Assembly (NCBI RefSeq): GCF_047607725.1
Contig: NZ_JBLKSS010000081.1
Span: forward strand, 1 to 17,352
Length of the DNA: 17,352 nt
From: JBLKSS01 sp047607725
Lineage (GTDB): Bacteria > Pseudomonadota > Gammaproteobacteria > Enterobacterales > Enterobacteriaceae
Direction of reading: 5' to 3'
Under the pieces are notes generated by a model, which searched no databases, was not told where the DNA came from, and saw nothing but the letters and a program-made list of their open reading frames with translations. A program made the position numbers and the translations under genes. Position 1 is the first letter of the stretch, and every line of letters begins with the position of its first letter. Positions 8,409-15,401 of the stretch are shown here, piece after piece.

Positions 8409-9521
8409 ATGACTGATAATCCGCAACAAACCTCCCTGTGGAACAAGCTGCACATTGACGTGATGCTGCTGTTTTTTGTCACCCTGCTGCTGGTCTACAG
8501 CGCCCTGGTGGTGTGGAGCGCCAGCGGCCAGGATGTCGGCATGATGGAACGTAAGGTTGCCCAGATTGTTATGGGCCTGCTGGTGATGCTGGTGATGGCG
8601 CAGGTGCCACCCCGCGTCTATGAGGCCTGGGCGCCCTATCTGTATATTTTCTGCGTGTTTCTGCTGGTGCTGGTGGATGCCTTTGGGCAAATCAGTAAAG
8701 GCGCGCAGCGCTGGCTGGACCTGGGTTTTATCCGCTTCCAGCCGTCGGAAATCGCTAAAATCGCCGTACCGCTGATGGTGGCGCGCTTTATCAATCGCGA
8801 CAGCTGCCCGCCGTCGCTGAAAAATACCGCTATCGCGCTGGTGCTGATTTTCGTGCCTACATTGCTGGTGGCGGCGCAGCCCGATCTGGGCACCGCTATC
8901 CTTATCGCCGCCTCCGGCCTGTTCGTGCTGTTTTTGTCCGGGATGAGCTGGAAACTGATCGCCGTGGCGGCGCTGCTGGTGGCGGCGTTTATTCCCGTAC
9001 TATGGTTCTTTTTGATGCATGACTACCAGCGGGACCGGGTCATGATGCTGCTGGATCCTGAAACCGACCCCCTCGGCGCCGGCTACCATATCATCCAGTC
9101 AAAAATCGCCATCGGCTCCGGTGGCCTGTCCGGCAAAGGCTGGCTGCACGGCACCCAGTCGCAGTTAGAGTTCTTACCCGAGCGCCACACCGACTTTATT
9201 TTTGCAGTGCTGGGGGAGGAGCTGGGGCTTATCGGCGTCCTGGTGCTGCTTACCCTCTACCTGGGGGTCATCATGCGCGGTCTGGTCATCGCGGCGCGGG
9301 CGCAGAACACTTTCGGACGGGTCATGGCCGGCGGTTTAATGCTGATTTTGTTCGTTTATGTGTTCGTGAATATCGGTATGGTTAGTGGTATCTTACCGGT
9401 GGTTGGTGTGCCGCTGCCGCTGGTAAGCTACGGCGGCTCGGCGCTGATTGTGCTAATGGCGGGGTTTGGTATCGTCATGTCGATACATACTCATCGAAAA
9501 ATGTTGTCTAAAAGTTTATAG
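8409..9521 (+). CDS. mrdB: SEDS peptidoglycan glycosyltransferase RodA
   Basis: A polytopic inner-membrane glycan polymerase of the SEDS family that extends peptidoglycan strands from lipid II together with PBP2. The 370 residues equal the E. coli length. Many hydrophobic segments are evident. Conserved SEDS blocks include FQPSEIAK at 110-117 (E114), the extracytoplasmic loop LEFLPERHTDFIFAVLGEE around D262, which is required for polymerase activity, and VGVPLPLVSYGGS in the last third. The start ATG lies six bp after mrdA. The ribosome binding site of the next gene, rlpA, abuts its stop codon, so mrdA-mrdB-rlpA form one transcription unit. Confidence 0.97.
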   Translation: MTDNPQQTSLWNKLHIDVMLLFFVTLLLVYSALVVWSASGQDVGMMERKVAQIVMGLLVMLVMAQVPPRVYEAWAPYLYIFCVFLLVLVDAFGQISKGAQRWLDLGFIRFQPSEIAKIAVPLMVARFINRDSCPPSLKNTAIALVLIFVPTLLVAAQPDLGTAILIAASGLFVLFLSGMSWKLIAVAALLVAAFIPVLWFFLMHDYQRDRVMMLLDPETDPLGAGYHIIQSKIAIGSGGLSGKGWLHGTQSQLEFLPERHTDFIFAVLGEELGLIGVLVLLTLYLGVIMRGLVIAARAQNTFGRVMAGGLMLILFVYVFVNIGMVSGILPVVGVPLPLVSYGGSALIVLMAGFGIVMSIHTHRKMLSKSL

Positions 9522-9530
9522 AGGTGAGCA

Positions 9531-10501
9531 ATGCGAAAGCTTTGGTGCGTTATCGGCATGATGGCATTGGCGCTCAGCGCCTGTACCACCCAGCAGGAGA
9601 CGCAGCCCTCGGCGCCGGCCCAGCCGGCGTACACCGGGCCTGTTGTGGAAATCAGTGGCGCCGAACCGCGTTATGAGCCTATAATCCGGGCAACATGCAG
9701 GATTACGAGGTAAACGGCAAGCGCTATAGCATCGTTAAAAACCCGCAAAACTTTAGACAAACGGGCCTCGCCACCTGGTACGACAGCGAAAGCGGCGGCA
9801 ATTCCCGCACCGCCAGCGGCGAGCCATTCGACGCCTACGCGCTGGCCGCCGCCCACCCGACGCTACCGCTGCCCAGCTACGTGCGGGTGACCAACCTGAG
9901 CAACGGCCGTCAACTGGTGGTGCGTGTTAACGACCGCGGCCCTTATACGCCGGGACGCATCATCGATCTGACCCGCGCCGCCGCACAGTCCGCCACCCAA
10001 CAAGGGACGGCACCGCTCGCTGCCACCGGTCAGCGCAGCGGGTTCCTCGGCGCGCCGTCGGCATTACCGGCGGGAATCGTGGAAACCCAAAGCGCCGAAA
10101 CCGCAACCAGCACCGTGCCCCCCGCCGCGGTTGGCGCATTGCCCGCCGCAGCTGGCCGCTTCATGGTGCAGGTAGGCGACATCGGCGATGCCCAACGCGC
10201 CGCCAACTGGCAGAAAAGCCTTAGTAATCGCTTCAGCGGGCCGGGTAGAGTGTCGGCCAACGGCAATTTGTTCCGCGTGCAGTTAGGCCCGTTCCAGAGC
10301 CGTCAGCAGGCGCAGTCGCTGGTGCAGCGATTGCAAAGCGAAGCCCAGCAACCGGCTTTCGACAATGTCACGACCGACGCCGCTGGCCGGCGCCGTCTGA
10401 CTGTTCCCGGCAAGCGACGTCTGAACGTTCCTCGGCCTGCGCAATTTGACCGGCGCTGCCGGCCGTTTGTCAATAAGTCGATGCACAGTGTAAACCCCTG
10501 A
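9531..10501 (+). pseudogene. rlpA: Septal-ring lytic transglycosylase RlpA, frameshifted and internally deleted
   Basis: RlpA is an outer-membrane lipoprotein with a double-psi beta-barrel and a C-terminal SPOR domain that binds denuded septal glycan. A good GAGGTGA precedes ATG 9531. The frame begins with a signal peptide and LSAC lipobox (Cys18) and matches to EPRYEP (residue 50, codon 9678-9680). It then shifts and ends at 9711-9713. Adding one base between 9680 and 9681 restores YNPGNMQDYEVNGKRYSIV, and the second frame runs to 10501. There the barrel is cut short after IIDLTRAAA: relative to E. coli roughly 75-80 residues are missing before SGFLGAP. The SPOR domain follows (GRFMVQVGDIG to FRVQLGPFQS), and an unfamiliar basic tail of about 40 residues extends past its usual end. 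Together these suggest a decayed gene. Confidence 0.85.
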
Positions 10502-10565
10502 AACAAAATTATTTGCCTCAGCCGCACGCGGTGCCGTTTTGCCTGATGCCGCCATTTTGGACATC

Positions 10566-10574
10566 TGGTATAGT
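10566..10574 (+). promoter_or_regulatory. Candidate extended -10 promoter for dacA
   Basis: TGGTATAGT places a TG one base before the hexamer TATAGT (10569-10574), about 45 bp upstream of dacA. No convincing -35 box lies 16-18 bp upstream, so it would rely on the extended -10 element. The gap between rlpA and dacA (117 bp) is larger than others in the block, consistent with a separate promoter. Confidence 0.45.
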
Positions 10575-10618
10575 GTAGCACGATTTTAACTTACCCCCAC
10601 GGATGCCGTTGTCCTGAC

Positions 10619-11830
10619 ATGAAGAATGTAACTACACCCCGCTTATTCAGTCGGTTAGCCTTGAGTACCGTTTTGGTTATGGGCGTTGTTTCCGCAAGCT
10701 TTGCCGACGATGTCAATCTGAAGACCATTATTCCGAGCGTACCGCAAATCGACGCCGAATCCTACATCCTCATCGACTACAATTCCGGTAAAGTGCTGGC
10801 GGAAATGAATGCCGACGCGCGCCGCGACCCCGCCAGCCTGACCAAAATGATGACCAGTTATGTCATCGGCCAAGCCATCAAAGCCGGCAAAATCACCCCG
10901 AATGATGTGGTTACGGTTAACAAAGACGCCTGGGCCACCGGCAATCCCGTGTTCAAAGGCTCCTCGCTGATGTTCCTGAAACCGGGCGATCGGGTACCGG
11001 TGTCGCAGCTCAACCGCGGTATCATTCTCCAGTCGGGCAATGACGCCTGCGTGGCGATGGCGGATTACGTCGCCGGCAGCCAGGATGCGTTCGTGGGGCT
11101 GATGAATAATTATGTCAGCGCGCTGGGGCTGCAAAATACCCATTTTGAAACCGTACACGGTCTGGATGTGCCCGGACAATTCAGCTCCGCCCGGGACATG
11201 GCCATGATCGGTAAAGCGCTGATTCGCGACGTACCGGACGAATACGCCACCTATAAAGAAAAAGAATTCACCTTCAACAACATTCGCCAGATGAACCGCA
11301 ACGGCCTGCTGTGGGACAGCAATCTGAACGTTGACGGCATCAAAACCGGCCATACCGAATCCGCGGGCTACAATTTGGTCGCCTCGGCGACCGAAGGCCA
11401 GATGCGCCTGATTTCCGCGGTACTTGGCGGACATTCCATGAAAGGCCGTGAAAACGAAAGCCGCAAGCTGCTGACCTGGGGGTTCCGCTTTTTTGAAACC
11501 GTGGCGTCGCTGAAGGCCGGCAAAGAGTTCGCCGCCGAGCCGGTGTGGTTTGGCGATACCGACAGCGTAAAGCTGGGCGTGGACAACGATGCGTATCTGA
11601 CCATCCCGCGCGGCCGGATGAAGGATCTCAAAGCCAGCTATGTGCTGGATAATCAAGAATTACATGCGCCGCTGGCGAAAAATCAGCGCGTCGGTACCAT
11701 CAATTTCCAGCTGGACGATAAAACCATAGAACAACGCCCGTTGGAGGTGCTCAATGAAGTGAAAGAAGGCAATTTCTTCAGCTGCATGGTCGATTATGTC
11801 AAGCTGATGTTCCACCATTGGTTCGGTTAA
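10619..11830 (+). CDS. dacA: D-alanyl-D-alanine carboxypeptidase PBP5
   Basis: Removes the terminal D-alanine from peptidoglycan pentapeptides in the periplasm, limiting crosslinking and keeping cell shape regular. At 403 residues it has the same length as E. coli PBP5. A signal peptide ends ASFA before DDVNLK (cleavage after residue 29). The active-site motifs are intact: S73-L-T-K76, S139-G-N141 and K242-T-G244. The C-terminal beta domain is followed by an amphipathic membrane anchor ending YVKLMFHHWFG, nearly identical to E. coli. The ATG start is placed by homology to the signal peptide; the ribosome binding site is weak. It is transcribed in the same direction as the neighbouring shape genes, and no defect was seen. 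Confidence 0.97.
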   Translation: MKNVTTPRLFSRLALSTVLVMGVVSASFADDVNLKTIIPSVPQIDAESYILIDYNSGKVLAEMNADARRDPASLTKMMTSYVIGQAIKAGKITPNDVVTVNKDAWATGNPVFKGSSLMFLKPGDRVPVSQLNRGIILQSGNDACVAMADYVAGSQDAFVGLMNNYVSALGLQNTHFETVHGLDVPGQFSSARDMAMIGKALIRDVPDEYATYKEKEFTFNNIRQMNRNGLLWDSNLNVDGIKTGHTESAGYNLVASATEGQMRLISAVLGGHSMKGRENESRKLLTWGFRFFETVASLKAGKEFAAEPVWFGDTDSVKLGVDNDAYLTIPRGRMKDLKASYVLDNQELHAPLAKNQRVGTINFQLDDKTIEQRPLEVLNEVKEGNFFSCMVDYVKLMFHHWFG

Positions 11831-11842
11831 TCCGTTCATCCC

Positions 11843-11872
11843 TTGTCAGGGGCGGATCCGCGCCCCTATAAT
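11843..11872 (+). promoter_or_regulatory. Predicted sigma-70 promoter for ybeD (and possibly lipB)
   Basis: TTGTCA (11843-11848) and a perfect TATAAT (11867-11872) are separated by 18 bp, 88 bp upstream of the ybeD start. The spacer carries an inverted repeat, AGGGGCG (11848-11854) and CGCCCCT (11861-11867), whose arms touch both boxes. The hairpin has no T-run, so a dacA terminator is less likely; a repressor-type palindrome or chance GC-rich symmetry are alternatives. Confidence 0.5.
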
Positions 11873-11959
11873 AACCCTATTCTATCTGCCCCCGCTGTGG
11901 CGGGAGCGCCGGCGTTTGCAGCCGCCGCGGCATATCCATGCCGGTCACCGGGAGTCCTT

Positions 11960-12223
11960 ATGAAAACCAAACTGAATGAATTGCTCGAATTCCCCTGCCC
12001 GTTTACCTATAAAGTCATGGGTAGCGCCCAGCCGGAATTGGTGGATCAGGTGGTGGAAGTGGTACAGCGCCACGCGACGGGCGATTATTCGCCGCAGGTT
12101 AAACCCAGCAGCAAAGGCAATTACCACTCCGTTTCCATTACCATTACCGCCACCCATATCGAACAGGTAGAAACACTGTATGAAGAGCTGGGTAAAATAG
12201 ACATCGTACGTATGGTGCTGTAA
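11960..12223 (+). CDS. ybeD: YbeD, DUF493 family protein
   Basis: A small cytosolic protein of 87 residues, the same length as E. coli YbeD, with an ACT-like alpha-beta fold known from structural work on the family. Its function is not established; its constant place before lipB suggests a link to lipoate synthesis or its control, which is inference. Landmarks are MKTKLNELLEFPCPFTYKVMG, PSSKGNYHSVSITITA and LGKIDIVRMVL. The start is ATG 11960, preceded by GGGAG with five bases spacing. A longer open frame reaches back to 11843, but the extra residues match nothing in the family and lie over the predicted promoter. lipB starts 14 bp downstream. Confidence 0.93.
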   Translation: MKTKLNELLEFPCPFTYKVMGSAQPELVDQVVEVVQRHATGDYSPQVKPSSKGNYHSVSITITATHIEQVETLYEELGKIDIVRMVL

Positions 12224-12237
12224 GCCGGGAGATCATC

Positions 12238-12897
12238 GTGTCAGAGAGCCTGGTTATTCGCCAGCTGGGTCTGCAGCCTTATGAGCGGGTGTCGCGGGTG
12301 ATGCACCGTTTCACCGATGAGCGCAACGCCGCCAGCACCGATGAGATCTGGCTGGTGCAGCATCCGCAGGTCTTTACCCAAGGCCAGGCCGGTAAGGCTG
12401 AGCATCTGCTGCAGCCGGGCGCTATCCCGGTCATCCAAAGCGATCGCGGGGGTCAGGTGACCTTCCACGGTCCTGGGCAACAGGTGATGTATGTCCTGCT
12501 GGACCTGCGCCGCCGCCGGCTTGGGATGCGCGACCTGGTTACCCTGCTGGAGCGGACGGTCATCGCCACCCTCGCGCGCTTCGCTATTTCCGCCCACGCC
12601 CGCGCCGACGCGCCAGGGGTCTACGTCGGCGCCGATAAGATCTGTTCGCTCGGTTTACGTATCCGCAAAGGCTGCTCCTTCCACGGACTTGCATTGAACG
12701 TGGCAATGGATCTCTCGCCTTTTCTGCGTATCAACCCCTGCGGCTATGCTGGCCTGCGCATGACGCAGGTGAGCGATCTGTCCCCCGGCACCGGCATTGA
12801 CGATGTGGCGCCGGTGCTCCTCGCGCAATGTCAGCGGCTGTTGGACGCCACGGCCGGCGAAATACAGGGCTGGGATCCGGCGCGCTACGGCGCCTGA
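12238..12897 (+). CDS. lipB: Octanoyltransferase LipB
   Basis: Transfers the octanoyl group from acyl carrier protein to lipoyl domains of 2-oxoacid dehydrogenases and GcvH, the first step of lipoate synthesis; LipA then inserts the sulfurs. It has 219 residues (E. coli 213). The start is GTG 12238, with GGGAG about six bases upstream. Signature blocks are SDRGGQVTFHGPGQ at 68-81 and KICSLGLRIRKGCSFHG from K134. The catalytic pair Lys134 and Cys168 (in NPCGYAG) is present. The last roughly 15 residues are longer than and unlike E. coli, which accounts for the size difference. E. coli has the LysR gene ybeF between lipB and lipA; it is absent here. The enzyme looks intact. Confidence 0.96.
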   Translation: MSESLVIRQLGLQPYERVSRVMHRFTDERNAASTDEIWLVQHPQVFTQGQAGKAEHLLQPGAIPVIQSDRGGQVTFHGPGQQVMYVLLDLRRRRLGMRDLVTLLERTVIATLARFAISAHARADAPGVYVGADKICSLGLRIRKGCSFHGLALNVAMDLSPFLRINPCGYAGLRMTQVSDLSPGTGIDDVAPVLLAQCQRLLDATAGEIQGWDPARYGA

Positions 12898-12951
12898 ACC
12901 GCGGCGGGAGGCACTGCGCGAGCGCATTGGCTCCTCAGGGCACGTTTTGCA

Positions 12952-12980
12952 TTCACCTGCTGTGAACAACATGTTATAAT
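12952..12980 (+). promoter_or_regulatory. Predicted sigma-70 promoter for lipA
   Basis: TTCACC (12952-12957), a 17-bp spacer and a perfect TATAAT (12975-12980) with an upstream TG (extended -10) lie about 95 bp before the lipA start, in a locally AT-rich stretch. An 8-bp palindrome, AACATGTT (12968-12975), touches the -10 box and could be part of an operator, though a site this short can arise by chance. The long leader (about 90 nt) has no obvious hairpin. Confidence 0.6.
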
Positions 12981-13075
12981 TTTTAGAATTTTTTTGATAC
13001 TCGTTTAATATTCACGTAACAGGCTGATTTACCTACTCTTCAGGCTGTCGACTTCGGGACTGGACCTGCACCATT

Positions 13076-14041
13076 ATGAGTAAACCGATACAGATGGAAC
13101 GCGGCGTTAAATACCGTGACGCTGACAAAATGGCGTTAATTCCCATCAAAGCCGTCGCGGTGGAACGTCAGGAAATCTTGCACAAGCCCTCCTGGATGAA
13201 AATTAAACTGCCCGCCGACTCGAGTCGTATTCAGGGCATCAAGGCCGCGATGCGTAAAAACGGCCTGCACTCGGTGTGCGAGGAAGCGTCCTGCCCGAAC
13301 CTGGCGGAATGTTTTAATCACGGCACCGCGACCTTTATGATCCTGGGGGCTATCTGCACCCGGCGTTGCCCGTTCTGTGATGTCGCGCACGGCCGCCCCA
13401 TCACCCTGGATGCCAACGAGCCGGAAAAACTGGCGCAAACCATCGCCGATATGGGGCTGCGCTACGTGGTAGTGACTTCCGTCGATCGTGACGATTTGCG
13501 CGACGGCGGCGCTCAGCATTTTGCCGATTGTATTAGCGCAATCCGCGCCAAAAATCCCACCATCCGCATCGAGACGCTGGTGCCCGACTTCCGCGGTCGT
13601 ATGGATCGCGCGCTGGATATCATCAATGCCGCGCCGCCCGATGTTTTTAACCACAATCTGGAAAACGTACCGCGCCTGTATCGCCAGGTGCGCCCCGGCG
13701 CAGACTATCACTGGTCGCTCAAGCTGCTGGAAAATTTCAAGGCCGCTAACCCGCATCTGCCGACCAAATCTGGCCTGATGGTCGGACTGGGCGAAACCAA
13801 CGCTGAAATCATTGAGGTGATGCGCGATCTACGCCGTCATGGCGTCACGATGCTTACGCTTGGCCAATATTTGCAGCCCAGCCGCCATCATTTGCCGGTT
13901 AAACGCTATGTGAGCCCGCAGGAATTTGACGAGGTGAAACAAGAAGCGCTGGCGATGGGCTTTACCCATGCCGCCTGCGGGCCCTTCGTGCGCTCGTCCT
14001 ACCACGCGGATTTGCAGGCCAAAGGTATCGAAGTCAAATAA
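13076..14041 (+). CDS. lipA: Lipoyl synthase, radical SAM enzyme
   Basis: Inserts two sulfur atoms at C6 and C8 of protein-bound octanoyl groups, completing the lipoyl cofactor. The product has 321 residues, the same as E. coli, and aligns end to end. The auxiliary cluster cysteines are C68, C73 and C79 (CEEASCPNLAEC). The radical SAM cluster is C94, C98 and C101 (CTRRCPFC). GLMVGLGET and TLGQYLQPSRHHLPV follow, and the conserved FVRSSYHAD near the C terminus carries the serine that ligates the auxiliary cluster. It follows lipB by 178 bp and has its own promoter. Its last eight bases overlap the convergent tatE frame. It appears intact, so lipoate can still be made from octanoyl-ACP. Confidence 0.97.
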   Translation: MSKPIQMERGVKYRDADKMALIPIKAVAVERQEILHKPSWMKIKLPADSSRIQGIKAAMRKNGLHSVCEEASCPNLAECFNHGTATFMILGAICTRRCPFCDVAHGRPITLDANEPEKLAQTIADMGLRYVVVTSVDRDDLRDGGAQHFADCISAIRAKNPTIRIETLVPDFRGRMDRALDIINAAPPDVFNHNLENVPRLYRQVRPGADYHWSLKLLENFKAANPHLPTKSGLMVGLGETNAEIIEVMRDLRRHGVTMLTLGQYLQPSRHHLPVKRYVSPQEFDEVKQEALAMGFTHAACGPFVRSSYHADLQAKGIEVK

Positions 14042-14303
14042 AGCGCCGGCGCGCGGACAAAAACAAGGGCGGGCGCCACAGACGACCACCCTTGTTTGCC
14101 GCAAAGAATAAGTCTTTGCGTTCTGCGATACGCGCCGCGTCATCAGTCTGCTGCGCCGGCGCCGAATCATCGTTCATGGCCTTTTTGAAGCCTTTAATGG
14201 CCGCACCCAGGTCGCCGCCCAGCGAGCGCAGCTTTTTAGTGCCGAACAACAACACGATCAGGGCGCCGACGACTAATAATTTGGTAATGCTTAAACCTTC
14301 CAT
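14034..14303 (-). CDS. tatE: Sec-independent translocase protein TatE, with an unusual C-terminal extension
   Basis: A small TatA paralogue that contributes to the twin-arginine translocation pore in the inner membrane. From ATG (14301-14303, with GGAAGG upstream) the frame reads MEGLSITKLLVVGALIVLLF, one transmembrane helix, then GTKKLRSLGGDLGAAIKGFKKAMNDD, the hinge and amphipathic helix typical of the family. The tail departs: E. coli TatE ends at 67 residues, whereas this frame runs to 89, through the hairpin at 14061-14097 and eight bases into lipA. The extra residues (from about NKGGRLWRPP) resemble read-through of untranslated sequence, as if the ancestral stop had been lost by substitution or a small indel. 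The functional N-terminal part is complete, so activity may persist. A GTG two codons upstream is possible but overlaps the ribosome binding site. Confidence 0.88.
   Translation of the reverse strand: MEGLSITKLLVVGALIVLLFGTKKLRSLGGDLGAAIKGFKKAMNDDSAPAQQTDDAARIAERKDLFFAANKGGRLWRPPLFLSARRRFI
14061..14097. terminator. Bidirectional terminator between convergent lipA and tatE
   Basis: AAACAAGGG (14061-14069) pairs with CCCTTGTTT (14089-14097), extended inward by two more pairs after one mismatch. On the minus strand the stem is followed by TTTTTGTCC, a fair U-tract; on the plus strand the tract is TTGTTTGCC and weaker. The hairpin now lies inside the tatE open frame. Confidence 0.65.
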
Positions 14304-14466
14304 AACCACCTTCCGGGTTTACGCTGGCTGATAACTACAGCAGTGAATGAATATTACCTGCTTTTTACCGCTAATGCGGCTGCAATACAAGCGATATGCG
14401 TAACAGATTGCCACCCGTTACGCCTGTTACCTCCCCCCGTCAACCGCTTTTCCTCGCCGCGAATTC

Positions 14467-14475
14467 TGATATACT
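14467..14475 (+). promoter_or_regulatory. Candidate extended -10 promoter of the crcB transcript
   Basis: TGATATACT has a TG one base before TATACT (14470-14475), and transcription starting some 7 bp later would begin just before the riboswitch aptamer at 14483. The -35 region is poor (TTTTCC at best). The position is what supports the call. Confidence 0.5.
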
Positions 14476-14482
14476 TACAGCC

Positions 14483-14533
14483 AGGAGATGACATTCCTCC
14501 TTATAACCGCCGTTCTGGCTGATGATGTCTACG
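14483..14533 (+). ncRNA. Fluoride riboswitch (crcB motif) aptamer
   Basis: The sequence follows the crcB-motif layout. AGGAG opens and pairs with CTCCT (14497-14501). The segment GACAU (14490-14494) is exactly complementary to AUGUC (14525-14529), as in the long-range helix of the motif. A short hairpin GCC-GUUCU-GGC (14509-14519) is followed by the hallmark UGAUG (14520-14524) and UAC (14530-14532). The arrangement is the same as in the Thermotoga petrophila fluoride aptamer as I recall it (GGGCUGAUGGCCUCUAC). It lies directly upstream of crcB, the canonical target. Fluoride binding would raise expression of the channel gene; that is established for the class, not tested here. Confidence 0.92.
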
Positions 14534-14573
14534 TTCGCCCGCAGGTATTGGGGAACGTGGCGTCACGTTTTCC
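14531..14573 (+). promoter_or_regulatory. Riboswitch expression platform: two mutually exclusive hairpins
   Basis: ACGTTC (14531-14536) can pair with GAACGT (14553-14558). Alternatively AACGTG (14554-14559) and CACGTT (14564-14569) form a perfect 6-bp hairpin around a GCGT tetraloop, followed by a pyrimidine tract TTCCTTTCCC, terminator-like but with a weak U-run. The two stems share bases 14554-14558, and the first also takes bases from the 3' end of the aptamer. This fits transcription control, but which fold goes with fluoride is not determined by eye. Confidence 0.55.
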
Positions 14574-14612
14574 TTTCCCGGGTTTTATCCACTCTCATTG
14601 TGAAAGGTTGCT

Positions 14613-15005
14613 ATGTTTGCCTTATTTTCGGCCGTCTTCATCGGCGGCGGTATCGGCAGTGTTCTGCGCTGGTATGTTAGCGTCAAATTGACCCACTCGG
14701 GTTTGCCCTTCCCCACCGGCACGCTGCTCGTCAACCTCGTCGGCGCGTTCATCATTGGTCTGGCGCTTGCGCTCTTCCCCTGGATGCAGCAGTTGGATCC
14801 CGCCTGGAAGTTACTGCTGACCACCGGTTTCTGCGGGGGCTTGACCACCTTTTCCACGTTTTCCGCCGAAGCGGTGGCGCTGATGGCCGGCGGGCAGATC
14901 TTTTGGGCCGCGGGAAATATCCTGCTCAACCTGCTCGGTTCGCTGCTGATGATGGCGGTGGCGATCGGCATGGTGAACTGGCTGGCGCCGCCGCGGCCGA
15001 TTTAG
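14613..15005 (+). CDS. crcB: Fluoride ion channel CrcB/FluC
   Basis: A dual-topology inner-membrane channel that exports fluoride as an antiparallel dimer. It has 130 residues and four hydrophobic helices. Family motifs are GGGIGSVLRWYVS near residues 11-23, the TGTLLVNLVGAFIIG helix with the pore asparagine, and GFCGGLTTFSTFS with the phenylalanine and TTFST break that binds Na+ and lines the pore. The start is ATG 14613, with GAAAGG six bases upstream. It is a monocistronic unit, bounded by the riboswitch upstream and a strong terminator downstream. In E. coli ybeH and ybeM lie between tatE and crcB; neither is present. The gene looks intact. Confidence 0.95.
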   Translation: MFALFSAVFIGGGIGSVLRWYVSVKLTHSGLPFPTGTLLVNLVGAFIIGLALALFPWMQQLDPAWKLLLTTGFCGGLTTFSTFSAEAVALMAGGQIFWAAGNILLNLLGSLLMMAVAIGMVNWLAPPRPI

Positions 15006-15026
15006 CCCGGCGGCAGGCCGCCGGGC
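15005..15026. repeat. GC-rich perfect inverted repeat just after crcB
   Basis: GCCCGGCGGC (15005-15014) and GCCGCCGGGC (15017-15026) are perfect complements across two bases, giving a very stable hairpin right at the crcB stop codon. No U-run follows, so it is not a normal terminator. It may stabilise the 3' end of the crcB mRNA or be a REP-type element; other genome copies would decide. Confidence 0.5.
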
Positions 15027-15083
15027 ATCGCCGGCCACGTCCCTATGCCGCGATCCCCTACGCTACGCTGAAGGCAAGGCGAA

Positions 15084-15109
15084 AAAAACCCGCACCAGGG
15101 CGGGTTTTT
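15084..15109. terminator. Strong bidirectional terminator between crcB and cspE
   Basis: AAAAACCCGC (15084-15093) and GCGGGTTTTT (15100-15109) form a perfect 10-bp stem around ACCAGG. The minus-strand reading ends in seven T, ideal for cspE; the plus-strand reading has five T and serves crcB. Confidence 0.9.
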
Positions 15110-15124
15110 CAGGAAACTGGCTAA

Positions 15125-15335
15125 TTAAATAGCAGTAACGTCAGCAGCCGAAGGGCCTTTAGCGCCATTAGTGATTTCAAACTCTACGCGCTGACCTTCA
15201 AGCCAGGGTTTTGAAACCGTTGCTCTGGATGGCGGAGAAGTGTACGAACACGTCTTTGCTGCCATCTTCAGGCGTAATGAAACCGAATCCTTTGGACTCA
15301 TTAAACCACTTAACGTTACCTTTAATCTTAGACAT
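15125..15335 (-). pseudogene. cspE: Cold-shock family protein CspE, frameshifted by a one-base insertion
   Basis: CspE is a single cold-shock-domain RNA chaperone and antiterminator. From ATG (15333-15335), with AAAGG upstream, the frame reads MSKIKGNVKWFNESKGFGF, containing RNP1 (KGFGFI), then DVFVHFSAIQSNGFKTLA with RNP2 (VFVHF). It then meets TGA at 15198-15200. An extra base at 15200/15201 causes this: removing it gives EGQRVEFEITNGAKGPSAA followed by DVTAI and the stop at 15125-15127, 69 residues in all, as in E. coli. The shift removes the last two strands of the barrel (24 residues), so the short product should not fold. As drawn the gene is inactive; a sequencing error is possible. 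The neighbouring terminator is in its normal place. Paralogous csp genes elsewhere could compensate. Confidence 0.88.
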
Positions 15336-15401
15336 CAAACTTACCTTTAAATAAATGATAGACACAAACTCTGTATCGTCGAGTAGTACAGCAATTGGCA
15401 A

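Noticed and set aside
11843..11959. N-terminal extension of ybeD
   Set aside because: The family starts at MKTKLNELLEFP, a good ribosome binding site precedes that ATG, and the extension covers promoter sequence.
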